A stretch of DNA of 64,000 nucleotides from UBA9926 sp913064795 (GTDB lineage Bacteria > Pseudomonadota > Gammaproteobacteria > Pseudomonadales > Azotimanducaceae), in contig JBJKZD010000004.1 of NCBI GenBank assembly GCA_045560765.1, forward strand, positions 108,561-172,560, written 5' to 3'. Made by a program: the position numbers and the translations under genes. Position 1 is the stretch's first letter; each line of letters starts with the position of its first letter. The notes under the pieces were generated by a model. It searched no databases. It was not told the origin of the DNA and was given only the letters and a program-made list of their open reading frames with translations. This document shows positions 61,371-64,000 of this stretch, piece by piece.

Positions 61371-63197
61371 TCAATTATCTTCAATCAAGTCCGTAAACTC
61401 TGACAGGGGTCGCGACTGCCAGGATGTCCTGCAGTTGATGGTTGGTAACTGGAACTCAAAAAGAGTTTCCATATCGTGATTAATACCTCTAATCAGAGTT
61501 CTTACTGGTTTTTTCGGATCAGACTTGTCCAACCTATCTACCACTGAATAAGTGATTAGGTAGTCACCATCACCCGAGGTAGAGTCTCGATGTAGACTTG
61601 AACAGACATCACTATAAATTAATGGGTCATAGTTCCAAACCACCTCAGCTTCTTTGGCGTCCTTGTTGATTCGATATATCGAGGAGGGACTTGTGTCTAA
61701 AACCACACCCTTTGGTACACCTTCTGGCGTTTGAAAACTTAACTGCCCATTATTGAATAATGCTAGATCCCCTTCTATTAGAGATAGCGAGTGTTGCCCG
61801 ATAGGTTTTAAATCTAATGAAGTTAAAGATAGAGATTGTAGTGGTGGGTAATTTACGTACCAGTGCTTGGTTTCATCTCCCAGTAACCAAATTAACTCTC
61901 CTGATTCATAGCCAACCTTAACCACGAAATTCTCTCGACTCGATGCGATGATACTATCATCTGACGGATCGTATATTGCGGAATTCATATGGAACCAGTC
62001 AGCACCATCCCGCACGAAATTACCAGAGTCGTACCCTTCACTTTCTATATAATCTCGGAAGATAATCCCGAAATCCCATTCCTTTAAAGCATTTCCCTCA
62101 GAATCAATTTCGAGCAGTACAGACTCAATAATACGAGAGGATCTATTAACCTTGTCTGCATCTACTTCAACCAAATAACCAACCTTCCCTATCTCAACAT
62201 CGTGATGAGCTACAATATTGGACATACCGGATTGACTAACTTTTGTAATAAGCGTTTGTCCAGACAGCTTTAGCTCATGCAGCTCATCATCTAAAAAAAC
62301 CTTAAACGTTCCCCTATCATAAATACTTGAAATCGCATTTATTTGGTCATTCGCAGCCCAACGAAAGTTTCCATCAATGTCTATAACGTGAACGCCATAA
62401 CTGGACTTAATATAAAAGTAACTATATGAAGGTTTTAAAGACCTCCTGACATGGGTGTTAACCTCTAGCGTCATAGGATTGTCGTAAACTGCGGTAGCGA
62501 TTTGCTTTGAGACAGTAGAAATAGAGCCGTCTTTATAGAAAAGCGTTAGCTCCACACTATTGAGATAATCGCTATACAATCCAAAAATTGGCAACCTAAT
62601 AATGCCATTCTCTTTAACAATTAAGTCCGCGCTGTACTTCGCTTGAATAGCCTCGGAGATCAAGTTGGGCTTCGGCTCAATTTTAAAAGATACTGCGCTT
62701 ATAACTTCAGACGCGACATCTAATGTTAATGCAGAAATGAAGACAGATTCTTCCGTATCATCTTCAGTCACCTGGTAATCGAAGAAAGTGTTTGAATCAG
62801 CGAGAGACTGCTTAACAGTAATTGATAATTCTCCTGACGATATCTCCCCTTCATCATTATCTTTAACCACTAGAGACCAAGTAACCTCCGAGTCGCTGTC
62901 GACTTCAGGCGCAATGAAAACCAACGATGGAGAGTTAACATCAGCTGCTGCAATTCTAGGTCCTGATTTTTGAATCCATTGGTATGACAATACATAACCA
63001 TCAGTATCTTCCGCTTCCGACGTTAATCGCACTTCATTTAACTCTACAACTTCAGATGGGCCAAAAATAGAAGCCGTGGGCAAAATATTTTTTTCACCAG
63101 AGCAACCACTTAAGAAGAGAACAACAATCAGCAGCAGTAATTTCGATAACAAATTTCCGGCTAAATGATTCGTTTTTGTGTTTCCCTCTCTAAACAT
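61371..63197 (-). CDS. Arylsulfate sulfotransferase-like lipoprotein
   Basis: A 608-residue lipoprotein. The signal LLLLIVVLFLSGC has a lipobox with Cys near residue 32. Residues about 40-140 form an Ig/PKD-like domain (YQWIQKSGPRI). The rest matches the PAPS-independent arylsulfate sulfotransferase family: HHDVEIG near residue 329, DWFHMNSAIYDPSDDS near 400, SSREN 18 residues later (same spacing as His356-Arg374 in the E. coli enzyme), and GQHSLSL near 467. All candidate catalytic His/Arg are present. It would act in the periplasm on phenolic or other sulfate donors. ATG 63197 has AGGA about nine bases upstream. It lies beside a sugar transferase gene. Confidence 0.8.
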   Translation of the reverse strand: MFREGNTKTNHLAGNLLSKLLLLIVVLFLSGCSGEKNILPTASIFGPSEVVELNEVRLTSEAEDTDGYVLSYQWIQKSGPRIAAADVNSPSLVFIAPEVDSDSEVTWSLVVKDNDEGEISSGELSITVKQSLADSNTFFDYQVTEDDTEESVFISALTLDVASEVISAVSFKIEPKPNLISEAIQAKYSADLIVKENGIIRLPIFGLYSDYLNSVELTLFYKDGSISTVSKQIATAVYDNPMTLEVNTHVRRSLKPSYSYFYIKSSYGVHVIDIDGNFRWAANDQINAISSIYDRGTFKVFLDDELHELKLSGQTLITKVSQSGMSNIVAHHDVEIGKVGYLVEVDADKVNRSSRIIESVLLEIDSEGNALKEWDFGIIFRDYIESEGYDSGNFVRDGADWFHMNSAIYDPSDDSIIASSRENFVVKVGYESGELIWLLGDETKHWYVNYPPLQSLSLTSLDLKPIGQHSLSLIEGDLALFNNGQLSFQTPEGVPKGVVLDTSPSSIYRINKDAKEAEVVWNYDPLIYSDVCSSLHRDSTSGDGDYLITYSVVDRLDKSDPKKPVRTLIRGINHDMETLFEFQLPTINCRTSWQSRPLSEFTDLIEDN

Positions 63198-63317
63198 TCT
63201 TTTATTCCTGTTTTTTGGTGTTAAAACGTTTTCCCACACTAGCGCCCCAACTTCGATGATAATGATAATAAGAGCTACAAGGAAAAAAACTCAACTGACA
63301 TAAAATAACGGAATCGG

Positions 63318-64000
63318 TTATTCAAGCCCTCCATTATAATTAAGAGCCTGCTTCAGCTCAGCAGGTGGCACTGGCAAATCCTTAAACATCCACCACGCTA
63401 TCTGGGTATTAGGAACAAGAACAGTACAAATGGTTATAAAGATCGATAAAAAATAGACATATAACGATTTATTTGAAACAAACCATTCCTCAAGGGCGCC
63501 TTTATATGGCGCAATTACATCATCGTAAAAATCGACAGAGGCAGAAGCTCCATGCATTATCTCTTCCTCACCACGAAATATGATCGAACCCACACCTGAG
63601 AGGCCTGGTCGAACTTGCTTTATAACACTCTGAGTTTTCTCCGAATAAGCCCCAAAATTTTGTGCTGTTAGCGGCCTCGGACCGATAACACTCATATCAC
63701 CCAAAATGATATTCAATAACTGCGGCAATTCATTTACTTTAGTTTTACGCAAAATTGTGCCTACTGGAAGAATTCTGGGATCACCGCTCATCGTAACCGT
63801 ACCAGTGCCGAGATTCGGGCTATTCTTTAGCATAGTAGCAAACTTGATTAATTTAAATTTATCGCCATCCTTACCGATACGGTCCTGAAGAAAGAATACC
63901 TCCCCTTCACCAGTTAGCTTTAATGTTATGACAATAGGAAACAAAAGAGGAGAAAGTAACAATATAGCTATCCCAGAAAATAAAATGTCAAAACAACGTA
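63318..64000 (-). CDS. Undecaprenyl-phosphate sugar transferase, partial (WcaJ-like)
   Basis: The C-terminal catalytic part (at least 226 residues; the N-terminus runs off the window) of a polyprenol-phosphate sugar-1-phosphate transferase that starts capsule or exopolysaccharide units. FDILFSGIAILLLSPLL is the characteristic membrane hairpin, followed by FFLQDRIGKDG, KVNELPQLLNIILGDMSVIGPRPLT (catalytic DE/PR region) and RPGLSGVGSII. Unlike typical WcaJ, the protein continues past the usual end (FYDDVIAPYKG) with one more hydrophobic helix. It indicates that a polysaccharide locus continues beyond 64 kb. Confidence 0.9.
   Translation of the reverse strand, partial: RCFDILFSGIAILLLSPLLFPIVITLKLTGEGEVFFLQDRIGKDGDKFKLIKFATMLKNSPNLGTGTVTMSGDPRILPVGTILRKTKVNELPQLLNIILGDMSVIGPRPLTAQNFGAYSEKTQSVIKQVRPGLSGVGSIIFRGEEEIMHGASASVDFYDDVIAPYKGALEEWFVSNKSLYVYFLSIFITICTVLVPNTQIAWWMFKDLPVPPAELKQALNYNGGLE

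Noticed and set aside
1..64000. CRISPR array, tRNA or rRNA genes
   Set aside because: No direct-repeat/spacer pattern was seen; the two short tandem arrays have no spacers. No cloverleaf with CCA end and TTC loop or rRNA signature was recognised. A tRNAscan or Infernal run would settle it.

Overview
The window looks like chromosomal DNA of an aerobic gammaproteobacterium, probably a free-living (possibly marine) lineage rather than an enteric one. The evidence is the tmk-holB-pilZ gene order, a FabA/FabB unsaturated fatty acid pair, oxygen-dependent HemF, an omega-amidase/aminotransferase pair, an H-NS-type protein, and several acyl-CoA dehydrogenases. No rRNA, tRNA, CRISPR array or intact insertion sequence was recognised. 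Most of the window is densely coded and of balanced base composition. From about 57.3 kb to the end it becomes visibly AT-rich and gene-poor, and looks like an accessory region.

Layout. 0-5.4 kb: the end of tmk, a frameshifted holB, pilZ, then an Anbu proteasome-like hydrolase converging on an alpha-E/ATP-grasp/GNAT operon. 5.4-12.3 kb: a repeat-bearing gap, a MAPEG protein, and a tightly packed run made of a three-subunit molybdenum hydroxylase, a MoaD-like protein, aldose 1-epimerase and galactokinase. 12.3-18.5 kb: a HAD phosphatase, LpxA, fabA, fabB, and a PhoB/PhoR-like two-component system. 18.6-24.6 kb: a MATE transporter, then a FAN1-type nuclease behind a near-consensus LexA box, followed by an iron-sulfur helicase. 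24.6-31 kb: a flavin oxidoreductase, HAD phosphatase, MurF-like ligase, YiiX-like cysteine hydrolase, MoaA and an ACAD10/11-like dehydrogenase ending at a clear terminator. 31-37.6 kb: a very large exported protein, a glyoxalase, two hydrolases, and an orphan Rieske/flavodoxin pair. 37.6-46 kb: an alanine symporter, AlaX, an SDR/GNAT/GNAT operon, a MraY-like transferase, and an operon of hemF, a methionine/glutamine aminotransferase and an omega-amidase. 46-52 kb: three acyl-CoA dehydrogenases, an exported split-barrel protein and a TetR regulator. 52.4-57.3 kb: mnmH, a CysD with an unexplained 215-residue N-terminal extension, and CysNC. 57.7-64 kb: galE, an H-NS-like protein, two damaged toxin-antitoxin loci (MntA-HepT and YefM-YoeB), an arylsulfate sulfotransferase-like lipoprotein and the end of a polysaccharide-initiating sugar transferase.

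Functional links. MoaA may supply cofactor for the molybdenum hydroxylase, whose operon continues without a break into galM and galK. CysD/CysNC (sulfate activation), galE, the sulfotransferase-like lipoprotein and the sugar transferase lie next to each other and suggest surface-polysaccharide assembly, possibly with sulfation. The FAN1-type nuclease and helicase look like an SOS-induced interstrand-crosslink or replication-repair unit. The best candidates for new biology are the fused CysD, the YoeB toxin readable only by a -1 shift on an A7 run, the sugar-linked molybdenum hydroxylase, the MurF/MraY-type genes outside a cell-wall cluster, and the large exported protein with a degenerate PHP/DUF3604-like domain. 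Four single-base frame disruptions occur in the window (one in holB, two in hepT, one in yoeB), so base accuracy should be confirmed before any of them is given a biological meaning.
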